A stretch of DNA of 64,000 nucleotides from Dromaius novaehollandiae. Lineage: Eukaryota > Chordata > Aves > Casuariiformes > Dromaiidae. The DNA lies in assembly GCF_036370855.1 (NCBI RefSeq), contig NC_088111.1, positions 19,131,501-19,195,500 of the forward strand, read 5' to 3'. The notes beneath the pieces were generated by a model. It did no database searches, was not told where the DNA came from, and worked only from the letters and a program-made list of their open reading frames with translations. Each line of letters starts with the position of its first letter. The stretch's first letter is position 1. Made by a program: the position numbers and the translations under genes. Positions 37,301 to 48,190 of the stretch are shown piece by piece.

Positions 37301-39709
37301 GAGTGCTGATCACTCCTGATGAGCATGATAAACCACACCCTGTAGCAGTTGACTAGATTAGCACAACAGCTGTGGTTATACCAACAAAATACCAGTGTGG
37401 ACAAAGTCCAGTCACAAACAGCTTGACTTAGAGATGATCTGTCAAGCCCCTGCTCACAGGCTTTGCTATGCTTGGCACTTCAGACCTGCATCCAGACAAT
37501 AGAGAAGTTCATTCCCAGAGCACCTTCAGCCTGGGTTGGCAAGGAGATACTACAGGGAGATAAAACTGCACATCAGTAGAGACAAGCCAGAAAGACAGGT
37601 CACTGGAAGAGAGGCATGTGTTCCTGCAGCCTGTTTGCATTAAGGGAGTGTTTGGTAGTATTTGCTGTGCTCTGTACGTGTTTCAGTCTCTACCCTGTTC
37701 AGTGTGCTCAAGGACCGCACCACTTGGAAAGTCACACTTGACTGTCTGACAACGTTAAATAAGCCTTCAAAATTGAAAAATGGAGTGGTGAGATCTCAGT
37801 GGGAGAGAATGGAAACAATACCCATTTGACATTTAACAATATCCTCCTCCTGTGAGCAAGCAAGTCCCAAACACATTGTCCAAAAAACTGAAGCCTTTTT
37901 AAGGAAACAAACAGACCAGGGTAGAAACATAGATGCACAGAGGAGACACATTCTTTGAATTTCAGAATAAAGAACTACCTACAATAGCTTGGACTCATTC
38001 ATCCAAAAATTAACCTCATGGTAGTTTTAGAAATGCTACCTTGATCACTGGTTTCTGGGCTTCCCATAAAATGGATGAGGCCCCCATTTAAAAGCAGATT
38101 CGGATCTCTCTGGAGTTTCGGAATTAAGGGGGAGAGCCAACACTTCCAAACCCAGCAGGCTCAACCTTGTGCAGAGATTAGGCCAAGAAGCAACTTTAAA
38201 GATACTTATATAGCATATGAAAACTCCTATGACAAGCTACATGGACAGCGATCAGTTTGGCTCAAGACAAGACATAGCTATGTGGCAGGTTGTTTGGCCA
38301 TTTACAATAGAACAGAAGCCACACTCCTTTAGCCTGTGTCAAAACAGCTGCTGGGTCTCACAAGGGGGAGGCATGTCCCTTGGACAGGTCCCCAGCACAG
38401 CTTCTGCCACATCGCCAGCAGAGCTCTGGGCACACCATGGCAAACAGCGGCCCCCCACTCCATTAAAACAAACAGACCCTCTCCCCGCCCGCTTGGGAGT
38501 CTGCTCTTGCCCAAGCACCTTGATATACTCCAAGTATCCTGAAGACAAAAAACAGCCACCACCATCACCCCAAACAGGGCAGAAGTTCTGCCCGGGTGCA
38601 GGTCCTGATCTCGCTGGGAGAACGAGCCACGTCTCTCCTTCGTAGCTCTGCAGCACCTAATACAGCTGGACCGGAGCACCGCTCTGCCACAGCGGGGAGG
38701 ACGTTTAAGTTATAGAGCCCCTATGCATCAAATTACTCCAGAGGTCATCAAGATCATCAGCTCAAAGCAATCGCTGGTACTGAGCTGAGAGTTTTAAAGC
38801 AGCTCTCAGGCCCATGCTTCGGGCAGAAGTTTCTGCTCCCTCCACAATAATTTGTGGAATTTTCCACAGACATCTTCGTCCTCCTGGGGAAGCCGGCAGT
38901 CCTGGGGAAGCCGGCAGTCCTGGGGATGTCACCTCCTGGTTTCCAGCAGCCCCATCCTAGCCCGGCTCCTGCTTTCAGAAGTGCCCCCTCACCGGCCCCG
39001 TCCCTTGCGCGTCCCCCGCAGCCCCCCAGGCACTTTCTCCTAGCCCCGAGCGCCGGGTTTACAGGCCGGGTTTACAGGCGCCAGGCGAAGCGTGGCGGAG
39101 CACCGAGACGTCTCCACGCGCCGTCCTCCCTTCGGCGCCTCCGACGAAGCTCGCTCGCGTCCCGACGCATCGCCGCGGAGTGAGCGCGGCACCGCCACGC
39201 CGGGCTGACGCCTGCCACGCGAGCCGGGCGCCGAGCGGGACGAGGCCACGCCGGGCCTGGCCGGCCGCTCCGGCCGGTCCCTCAGGCCCGTGTGCACCGA
39301 GGGCCGCCGGGTCCCGGCCGAGCAGCCCCGGCCCTCCCGCGGGAAGGTGACCTTCCCCGGCGGGACGCGCTGCTTCAGCCCCCCGGGCTGCCCCGAGCCA
39401 CCGGCGAGGCCTCGGCCCCCCGGCGAGGCCCCGCCACGCGCGGCCCGAGCCACCGCGGAGGGCCGGGGCGGCAGCGAGCCCGCCTCGGGGGGCCCTGCCC
39501 GCTCCGCGCCCCCTCAGCGGCTCCGCCGCAGCCCCCGGCCGCGCGGCGGCTCCCGGCCCGACCGCCGCAGCGCTCCCCCCTCCCCCGCCCGGCCGGGACT
39601 CACCGGCGCCGGGGCGGTTGCCGCGGCCGGCGGGGAGCGCGAGGAGCTGCAGCAGCGGCGGCAGCAGGGCGAGCAGCAGCCGCGGCGCCGGGCCGGCTCC
39701 CCGCGCCAT
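22347..39709 (-). CDS. PGAP6: TMEM8A / PGAP6, GPI-processing membrane protein
   Basis: Thirteen coding exons, in transcript order: 39604-39709, 34804-34981, 32930-33137, 32709-32842, 32046-32311, 30237-30565, 29374-29467, 28688-28811, 27716-27852, 24629-24807, 23757-23903, 23164-23280 and 22347-22643. They total 2316 nt, 771 residues, the same length as human PGAP6. All donors are GT, all acceptors AG, and phases match throughout. The N-terminus is a Leu-rich signal peptide (about 1-28), followed by a large ectodomain. An EGF-like module has cysteines at 498, 502, 508, 521, 523 and 532, split by intron 9. A multi-helix CREST hydrolase domain runs from about 540 to 771, with Ser584, His588, Asp604/610, His722 and His726 placed as in the family. 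The C-terminus NDREELYAVT is identical to human. Human PGAP6 acts as a GPI-specific phospholipase A2 at the cell surface, shedding CRIPTO. In birds this gene lies next to the alpha-globin genes. Confidence 0.97.
25540..26420 (-). mobile_element. CR1 LINE 3' fragment in TMEM8A intron 9, antisense to plus strand
   Basis: A long reversed CR1 piece inside the intron between exons 9 and 10 of TMEM8A. The plus strand runs from 'cttgctctgagcagggctga' through 'taaggatggagctcctatca', 'cagcctgtgtccatggcctc' and 'gcaaggtgaccaaaccagct' to a distal part around 26,290-26,380 ('ggtgtcatccatgaatgtgt', 'cctcagtactgaccccttgc'). That distal part resembles the CR1 reverse-transcriptase 3' coding region. The insert is on the gene's own strand. 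It is diverged and broken. Confidence 0.75.
27202..27218. repeat. Poly-C run in TMEM8A intron 9
   Basis: A 17-base C homopolymer, intronic. Its length is probably unreliable in the assembly. Confidence 0.9.
30585..30612. repeat. A-rich tract beside TMEM8A exon 6
   Basis: A purine-rich run on the plus strand. On the gene strand it is a long pyrimidine tract (T-rich then C-rich) directly upstream of the exon 6 acceptor, so it serves as an unusually long polypyrimidine tract. Confidence 0.7.
37296..37320. repeat. Perfect inverted repeat, 10-bp arms
   Basis: ATCAGGAGTG, a 5-base spacer, then CACTCCTGAT, giving a perfect 10-bp stem. It overlaps a short direct repeat of 'aggagtgctgatc' starting at 37,287. 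It lies in TMEM8A intron 1, with no known function. Confidence 0.85.
38882..38926. repeat. 18-bp tandem repeat, 2.5 copies
   Basis: Two perfect 18-bp copies (38882-38899, 38900-38917) followed by half a copy. They lie at the edge of the TMEM8A CpG island. Confidence 0.85.
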
Positions 39710-40000
39710 GGCCGCCCGCCCGCCCTATCCCGGCATCGCTGCCCGCCGCCGCCCGCCCCGCAGCCCCATCGCCGCCGCCGCCGCCGCCGCTTCCGCCACC
39801 GCCGCCCCGCCCCGCGCCGCCGCCGCCCGCCCCGGCGCCCGCAGCTCCGGTCCCTCCCCGCCCGCCCGGCCCCGGGGCCCTGCGGCAGCCGTGGGGGCTG
39901 CGGCCGCGCCGGGGGGAGCCCTGGGGACCCGGGAACGGCCTAGGGACCCCCGGGGCCCTGGGGGAGCGGCCTGGGGACCCCCGTGGTCCTCAGGGCCCCA
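39000..40000 (-). promoter_or_regulatory. PGAP6: CpG island / promoter of TMEM8A
   Basis: Extremely GC- and CpG-rich sequence surrounds the first coding exon (ATG at 39,707-39,709) and continues about 250 bases upstream. No TATA box. This is the form expected of the housekeeping promoter of TMEM8A. Beyond about 39,900 the sequence stays GC-rich but becomes a degenerate repeat of CCTGGGGACCC-like words out to about 40,300. Confidence 0.7.
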
Positions 40001-40609
40001 GGACAAGTCTAGGGCCTGGGACCCTCCCGGTCGTGGGGCAGCCCTGGAGCCTGCGCAGCCCCCCGAGAGCATGGGATGGCCCCAGGGTCCCTGAGACCTA
40101 GAGACTCCACAGGATCCTGAGAGGGCCCTGAGACCCCCCTGGCACCCCAGGACCCCGGGAGGTCCATGAGACCCCCTGGGAGCACCCTGGGCCTCTCCCA
40201 AGCCCTGGAGGAGCCCTGGGACACAGAGACCTGCCAGCAGCCTGGGGACCCCCCGCGGTGCCCTGGGGCCGGGATGGGGCAGCCCTGTGCTCCTGCGAGA
40301 CCGGCCCATTCGCAGGCCGATGCAGGCACAGGTCCAGTTCATCCTCGTGACACCTTCCCACGCACACGCAGGCCAGCTTGAGCCGCCGCGAGGGCAGCGA
40401 GAGCTCCCATCCCTCTGACCCGCACCTCCGCACGGATCTGCGTGCACCCCTGGGGCGGTGGAGCAGCCTGGCAGGGGAGCAATGCTGGAAAAACCCAAAG
40501 GTTTGAAGCTTGCCACATCCCTGGCTGGGGGTGCCGGCGCGGTGCGGTGATCCCCTCTGCCTTGCAGCAGCTCTGCTTTGGTCAGTGCAACCTGTCTGTG
40601 GTTCACCCC

Positions 40610-43600
40610 TTCCTCCTCTCTGAGATGCAGTTTCCTGTTGCCTCTGAGTATGAAGCAAGGATGCTTCCTCCTCTACTGTCCCCAGCGCAAGCTGCAATCT
40701 CATGTGCCGGAGGCTTGGTGTGTGAAACCCCCTCTGCTCCACGCCGACCCCCCTCGCCCCTGACAGCCCCTGCCTGCTCCGCTCTGCCCTGTCTGCCGGG
40801 AGCAGCCCCATCGCCAGAGCAGCTGGGGGAGCAGGCAGGGCAGGAGGCCACAGGGGGCATCTGATGTCTCCCCCCACCCGAGGAATGTACCAGCTCCACC
40901 GCTGTCACTTGTGGCACCTATTTGTCTGTCCCTCGATGACTGAAACTGCCAACATCCCCAGGGAACCTCCTGATGATTCATACCTAACCATGACAAGGTT
41001 TTTCTTAGTCCTTAATTCCCTGATACAATTTAAGAACATTATTTCTTGCTCCAGCTACTATGGGCATGGAAAATGGATTATTCTCCTCTTGGCGGTTATT
41101 TTTTACGTATACAAAGACTGAGGATTCCCGTTTTTTCCAACTGAACAACCTCAGCTCAATCACACCTTATAGGCTGTGTTTTCTAGATCTGAGGCCAGTG
41201 CCTCCATGTCTTTCTTAGCATGTACTGTGTGGAAGCACTGCTGTTCCGTTATCACAGGTAGGTTTAGTCTTTAAATTGAGGATATGCCCTCACATTCACT
41301 CTGTCTAGGAAAGAATGTCAAGAATTCACAAGAAAATTCATTTTTTCAATGGGCCAGGAGACATTCTCCATTCTCAGGTGTATCATTAAAACTCCTGGAC
41401 ATCCCTTGTGTGGGCTACATCTGAAGTTTGCTTGTTTGTGTGGTTAGTAATCACGAGCTATTCGTAGTAACCCCACTATTTGGCAATTCTGTGGAATTCC
41501 TGGTCATTTTTGCTGTGTTTTTCTCTAGCAGAGGTGATGGAATAATGTCATTCTTTAGGCTATTTGTTTCAAAGAAAAGCACTTTTCTATCGTCGGTGCT
41601 GCAACCAGGTTGCTGTCACAGAATACAGTAGCCTTGTATTTTTACTTCTTAATGATGTGAAGAGAAAGTTAGCAAGATATAAATTACAGATCGGTTTAAT
41701 GTGAAATCACAAACATTAACAGGTATCAGGCATAACTGAACAGTAGCAGCCCACTGTACTATAGCTCAGAATTTAAATTGTTGGGGGTCACTTAACTGTC
41801 CATTTCCAAACATCAACAGATTTTAATTATGTTCAGTGAAAGACCCGGCTCTCCCTATTCAGGAGAAGAAAACTAGCGGAGATCCTCCCATAGAAGCTGT
41901 AAACTAGTAGACAGAGGGTAAGAGGACGCTCAGCTCTTCAGTCTGAAAGGTGTTTTTATACCTGTCTTTAGAAAGTCATTTTACTGCCAACAAGGGATTG
42001 TCCAAATCGTGTTACATATGTCATTACCTTCTCAGTTCTATACATCTGCTATGTTCATAGGACTTACAGAAGATGGGGCTTTTATATGAACAGTTGACTC
42101 ATTTTCTGTTTTTCTGGTTGTCTTCAGAAGAGTCAAGGTCTTTTCCAAAGGGATCTTCCCTCTTACGCATCTTTTCTTTGGGATACCTTCTGACGTATAT
42201 GCGTTTTCCAGGAGAATCATGCAGTCTGAGCACAGTCTTGGAGTCCTTTCCCAGAAAAAAACCCTACTCATCTCCCGATCAGTCTGGTTGTTCGAGGAGT
42301 TCAGACCTGTTTCAATCACAAACTCACTGAAAATGGACTTCAGGAGCCCCAAATCTTTGTTTCTTTCTCTCACAAGCCTGATATACCTGTGGTAAATACA
42401 ATAAATATTGGAAGAAAATCCCCTGGGGAAGAGCTGTTGAGAGCACACTCATTTTCTAAGGGTTCTGACATCACCAGAAGCCCAGTCAGAGCAGTTTAGG
42501 CAATCAATAGCTTTCCTGATCTAATTTATGAGAAGACTTCATTGAAGTCAGCCCAGAAGCTGGACAACATGCAGCATAGGATTGGAAGGAGCTATTCTTC
42601 TAATTCCGAGCCTACATTTGTTCACTTCCTGTTTATTTCCATTTGTTCCTGTGCAGTACTATCCTTGGATGTTCAAGGTTTTCCTTCTGGGATGTGTACT
42701 CCATAAAGACAAAATCAGCTTCCTCCTCACCTTTATTCTTGTGGGTGAGGATATCATCCCATTTCTACCATGCTGATTGCTGAGGCCACACAGGTATCCT
42801 GTAATATACTGATCCTCCTCTGTTGTGACAGTGCCCACATCTTTTTTCACATGTGGTCATTAATAAAAACTCCAAGACCACTTCCAGGGTCAGATTCCAT
42901 CAGTAAGTTCCCCCAAGCCCACTTCATTGCTAATTTGTATTTTCTTCAGTTCAAATCACATGTTCCCACCACCACCTGATGCTGTCATAACATATGCTCA
43001 TGACTGAGCTTTGAGATCTTGACCTAGATACAAATTCTGGGGCAAGAACCCCAGATGTCTTTATGGCAATTCTTTATTGGTACTGAGAAGTACAGACCCA
43101 CCACATATTCTTGTCAAAGAAAGGTATCAAATTCCTGCGGCATGATCTGTCTTTGCTAACCCTCCAACACACGTTGTCTAATTTACCACCATCTCTTTGA
43201 TCATTCCTTTCTCAAAAATCTTATTCTAAAGCCCTGCATATTACTGATATGAGGCTAAGGATCTGTGGCAACCTGCTCCACTTCCTCCCTCCTCTCTTTT
43301 AAATACAGATACTGTATTTGGTATTTTTAAATTCTACAACATCCGCTTACCTCCAGCTTGGTGGATTTATCTATTCTTACTTCACTCACACATTTCATGA
43401 ACATGAAGCTTTCTTTATTGATTAGTCCTTCTCCTCACCATTTTTCATAAGCTTGTTATTCCCAATATCCTTTTGATATTATTATTCCTCTGGAACAACG
43501 TCAAGTAATTTTGCAACTTCTGCTCTAAGGAATGGCAAGCTACTTCCACATCAAGCTTGAGTTCTTCCAATTAATTCTAATGTTGCTCAAAGATTGCTTT

Positions 43601-45540
43601 TCTGGAATAAGAACAAACAAAATCTCTTATTCCCACTCTACATTAATTTAGCATTCAACTCAATTTCAAAGGCATCAGCTCATCATCACTCAGTCCTTAT
43701 GAATAGCTTTCTTGCAACACTGTCACTACCTATAATTATTCTTCTCGAGGACTAACAATGGGATTCAAAGTCAAGGACTGAGAGACCCAAGGACAACTGA
43801 AACTCATCTGATGTAATGCAGAATCAGGTCACCAACATGTTACGATATCTGTTTTCCCACAGCTTGGGTTCCTTAGACCTGCTCCTATTCCCTTAGGAAA
43901 GCATTCCACCACTGTCTGGGGTGGTGGATGCTACAGGACATGTTGCCTCTGGACTCATAGCTGCTACAAACACATGAGATTATTAAAATGTTGACATTGG
44001 CTTAGCAGCTCTGTGGGCTGCTCTCTTTTCTCTCCCCTTTGGCTAAATGGCCTTGCAGTCTTGGAATAAAGGATGAGCTTGAACCAGGAAGGGTGAAATA
44101 TTCTTTTCCACAGAGAGAGTCTCCCTTCGCTCCAGAGTAGACCCTTCTTGCTGGAGCTGAAGTTTCCACCACTTCTACAGGCATGGTCGCTTCCATATCC
44201 TGTGGCTGGTGGATGCGTATAGCAACCCATGGATCACTGTGAGACCTGCAACCAGACAGCAAATCCAGCCACAGTGACATCTGCCTTCTCCTGTGGTGGC
44301 AACACAAACTGCAGCGTTTAAAACGCTCCTTCTGTCTACACTGAAATCAAAGGGAGTATGGCTATACTGGGACCAGGGTTTCCGTCTAGCAGTCTTGCAA
44401 CATTTGATTACACAACTGACCCTGGATATACTGCAGGTGCCTGTGCCAGCAGGCCAGCCCGTGTAATGGTTAGGGCTATTCACCTCTGCTTATTGCCATT
44501 TGGTCTTTGAGTCTTCAAACTCATCCCCTCCTTGGGAAGTCAAACGCAAGTGGAGCAGAGAGCACCTTGCTCTTGAAGGTGTATTTTTGACAAGACTGCA
44601 AACACACCTGGAGGGAAATTTGGGCTATGCATCCCCATTTTGCATCTACATTTGCATCTACATCTACAAAGCATCCCCATTTGAATCTACAATCTGGAAA
44701 AATAAGTAACAATGATGTGTCCAAGCTGGATCTGCAGAACTGACCTCAGAGCTGACAGTGCTGACCCATGAATTTCGATAAATGTATTTCTGCTACCAAT
44801 AAAGACACTCAGCTACTCAAACAACCATTGAAGGAGGTACAAAAGCTTCCTGGCTGAGCATCTGCAATGCACATTGTGCTACATTCCTTTCCATAAATCG
44901 ATAGCTGTGATCCTCTTGACTGCATGGAAAGGTCTCTGGTGAGCACAGAGCTGGCATAGTTTGCTCCCATACCTCTGTTTATCTGGTCCTGGTACAAGGC
45001 GTGAAAGGGGTCACTGGGTAGAAAGCCCTAAGTTTTGGCCAACTCCAGCTAGATCCTAGATGAGTGGTGTTTAACTTGCAGCTCACTGCCTACTTGATGT
45101 CCCTGTGGCTAGGGTTCTGGAAGGGAAGAGTACAACAGAGCACTATGTTCTGGGAGGATGGATCAAAAATCTGCAGTTAAAATTGCATGCTATAACTTTA
45201 GACAGAAATGTGAGATGTTGCGCCATCACTGCAGGAGACTGATGAAAGGCTTTCTGTTGTAATTCATGGAGCAACATGATACAGAAGTGCTTTCAGTGGC
45301 TCAGGTGCCTTCCCACCCATCGGCTCCCCATTTGGCAGTCACTGCAGGGTCTCCTTCCCTGCCTTGCCCCGTATAGAGCAAGCCAGACACCAGCTGGTTC
45401 CTAGGAGCGGCTGTGCTCTTCCATATAGTCCCTCAATGCAGTCCAATAAAGAGAGTGATATAAACTGGAGAATCTGCAGCAAAATAAATACAGCTTTCTA
45501 ATTCTCAGTCCCAAGTCTGCTCCATGCAGCTTTCAATGTT
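40610..45540. other. AT-richer gene desert between TMEM8A and HBA
   Basis: No exon recognised. Base composition drops sharply from the GC-rich flank to AT-rich at about 41 kb. Scattered words near 43.0-43.4 kb hint at a very old reversed CR1 piece, but I could not support it. This is the left part of the 13.7-kb gap between TMEM8A and the alpha-A gene. Confidence 0.5.
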
Positions 45541-46410
45541 ATTCATGAATGGAAAAATAAGTGGCTGGTCAGCTTCAGTGTAGACAGACGTAAGGTGACA
45601 CACCTAGGGAAATATGATCTAAACCAGGAGATGCTGAACTTGAACTGGCTGTTACAGCTCAGGAAAGAGATCCTAGAGTCCTCATTGACGATTCACCAAA
45701 ATTGTATGTTTGAAGTGCAGAAGTAGTCCAAAAAGCCAGCAAAGCATGGTGACATCATCAGGAAGGGCTCTGAAGACAAGACAGAGGGTATCATTTGGCT
45801 GCTTTGTAAAAGCTTGGTGCACCCACATCTGTGCAGTTCTGGCCTTCGAATCTAAGGACATAGTGGACTTAGAGAGAGTCCTGAGAAGGGCAGCTGAGAT
45901 GATCCAGGGGACGGGACAGCTGCCTTATGAGGAGGGCCTGGGAAGGCTGGGATTTTTCAGCCTGGAGAGGAGGGAACTGAAAGGACAAAGTTTACAAAAT
46001 CATGAAAGTGGCAGGTAAGGTGAATGTGGACCTGATGCTCATCAGATCCTGCAATACTCGTGATACAGTGCATTGATGAAACTAGTTTAAAATGGATAAA
46101 AGGGACTTTCTACAGGATGTGGGAGGATGAACTTCTGGAACCTGCTGCCACAGGACGCTGTGGAAATAAACAGGATCAGCAGGTTTATAAAGGGATTAGC
46201 AAATTCGTGGACAGCAGGTCCATAAACAGATGCTGGAGGGAATAGGCAGGAACATACTCTCTGAAATTGCTATTACTGCTGCTGTGAATGCTGGGGAAGC
46301 ACAAGGGGAATGCACAACTGCCCTAAATAGCACATCTTATTGCTGCAGACAACATGGGGTGAGATGGACCAATAATCTGACCCAGTATTTGTGTTCTCCA
46401 TCTCCTCATC
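45540..46410 (+). mobile_element. CR1 LINE, 3' coding end and 3' UTR
   Basis: A sense-strand CR1 copy of an old subfamily. It shows the classic order 'gacttagagagagtcctgag', 'aagggcagctgagatgatcc', 'ttatgaggagggcctgggaa' and 'ttcagcctggagaggaggga'. A central part reads 'tctggaacctgctgccacag', and the end is 'gatggaccaataatctgacc' at about 46,365. The region upstream from 45,560 (a 'gacgtaaggtgacacaccta' block) resembles the last part of the CR1 coding sequence. Frames are broken. Confidence 0.8.
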
Positions 46411-47880
46411 CCTAACCACATTCAGACCTTCTCAGGTGGCTGGTGGGTAGTAGGAAGATGGGATAACTAGCAGGAAAGAAATGTTTCCATTTCCAGTCAG
46501 CTCCCATGTCTGTATTGAAAAATCTAATCAATTCCCAGGAGACAGCATCAAGCAGACCTGATGGAAAAACATCATCATCTTAATGAAAGGGGTTGCTAGT
46601 GTTACAATCTCAGTGGAAATCTGGCTAGATCTAGTTACTAAAAAAAGACATTGTTGGCCACACAAAGGAAGTAGGAAAGCAGTGCAGAGCAGTTGTGGAA
46701 AGTTTACTGCTGCTTAGCTGATGAGTGGCTCTAAAATAGCAGTGATGGCCCTGGAAAGGAGTCTGTCACCAACATTACGTCACCACAGATCTGCTCCTTC
46801 TCATCTCAGATATAAGATCCAAGACCTGGATTCTGTCCTGAACATCTCTGAGGAAAGGAGATTCATCACACTTCATGGCTTGCCAGTCACGGGAGCTTGC
46901 AGAAGGAGACCTGGATTCCTAATGGGTCAACTTTGAGGGGGACCAGCAACGAGTATTTCTAAGCTATTGCTTGTCATGCTAAACTTTTTGTGATGGCAAA
47001 GGAGAGCAGACAATGTTTTAAGTTTCTCTACTGCTTGTTTTTACTTTAGGAAAAAAAATGTTGAATCAGTTCTACTCTGTCTGGAGGGACTTGTGCAGCT
47101 GTGCAGTTGCTGGTGTCTGATGTGACTGCTCAGCTGGGAGCAGTCCTGGCTTTTGGAAAAGGAAGGAGAGAGAACAACAGAATAAAAGCATTGGACTTCA
47201 AAGAAACAAAGTTCAGCAAGTTCAGTAGTCTGATGTGTGAGATCCTATAAGAAACATCTCACACAGCTGGTAAAAACTGAGAGCTGGTAAAAATTATGTG
47301 AAAGGAAGACATAAGGGCCCGAATATAACCTATAGCAGAGCAGAGGAAGAGCAGGAAGGAACTATCCTATGCTCTCAGGCACAAAAAGGGAACCGCAGAC
47401 TGGAGATGAGGTAAACCGATTAACAACAAATATTAAAAAAAACCCACAAGCACGTAGGCACGCAGTCAAAAGAACAAGGCACAAAGCAAGATGTAACTCA
47501 CAAGGGTCTTAAAAGCCCAAAAGAAAACCATCAACGGCTTCCCACAAGGAAAGCATCGATTCAGTGGGGAAAGGAGAAGTAGTCACAGAAAACAGAGTCA
47601 CCTCTCACTAAAATTTCGATTTTAATGGAACCCTTAACACAACTGGCAAAACAATCATTGGAGAAAGTGTGTAGATTCTGAAAAGAGTGGATTAAAACAT
47701 ACTTAATTCATTCCTGTATTTTCAAACTGTTTGCCTGAAAAAATTCCCCATTACCTCAATAACTGATTGAAATCATCTCCAAACAATCAATATATTTGAG
47801 AAGTGGTGGAGGATGGTGGGGCTGCAGAAGCAAGGTAATAATGTCTATTATCATTAGCAGGATAAAAGGAAGAAACTAAG
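46411..47880. other. Non-coding, nothing recognised
   Basis: AT-rich sequence between two CR1 pieces. No exon or structured RNA seen. Confidence 0.45.
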
Positions 47881-48190
47881 GAACTATAAAACATCCAACT
47901 TCAATTCACAAAAAAGGGTGGGACAGTCAATCAAAGAAAAAGATGAGCAACAACCATTACTATTGCCAAGAACAAATCATGTCAAATTAGTTTATTTTCC
48001 TTCTGTGACAAAGTCTAGTCCTTGATCCAACAGTATTTTTCACTGTTGCTTCATCAATGACTTACACGTTATACTAGAGAATACGCTAGTTAAATTCCCA
48101 GATGCGGCTGAGTTGGAAGGGCTGCAAGCACTTCGGTGTACTGGTTAAAATGCAGAGGCATCTAGACAAATTGGAAAGATCAGTTCACTA
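47880..48190 (+). mobile_element. CR1 LINE fragment, 3' coding region
   Basis: Around 47,970-48,010 'aacaaatcatgtcaaattag' and 'ccttctgtgacaaagtctag', and around 48,080-48,130 'aaattcccagatgcggctga' and 'agttggaagggctgcaagca', follow the order of the CR1 reverse-transcriptase 3' half in sense orientation. The piece is internally deleted and old. Confidence 0.6.

Larger units (their letters stand above)
34982..39603 (-). other. PGAP6: TMEM8A intron 1
   Basis: A 4.6-kb first intron with no exon of another gene recognised. It holds a 10-bp inverted repeat at 37,296-37,320 and an 18-bp repeat at 38,882-38,926 near the CpG island. First introns of this type often carry regulatory sites, but none could be assigned. 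Confidence 0.7.

Noticed and set aside
39290-40101. Long Pro/Arg/Ala-rich frames over the TMEM8A CpG island
   Set aside because: Stop codons are scarce in GC-rich DNA; no domain, no conservation I can recognise, and TMEM8A exon 1 lies on the opposite strand.
40849-40862. CTCF-like word GGCCACAGGGGGCATC
   Set aside because: One base short of the consensus spacing, so it is not a good site.
43000-43450. Possible ancient reversed CR1 fragment
   Set aside because: A few words (tgatatgaggctaaggatct and flanks) recall the reversed CR1 reverse-transcriptase region, but the match is too scattered to support without an alignment.
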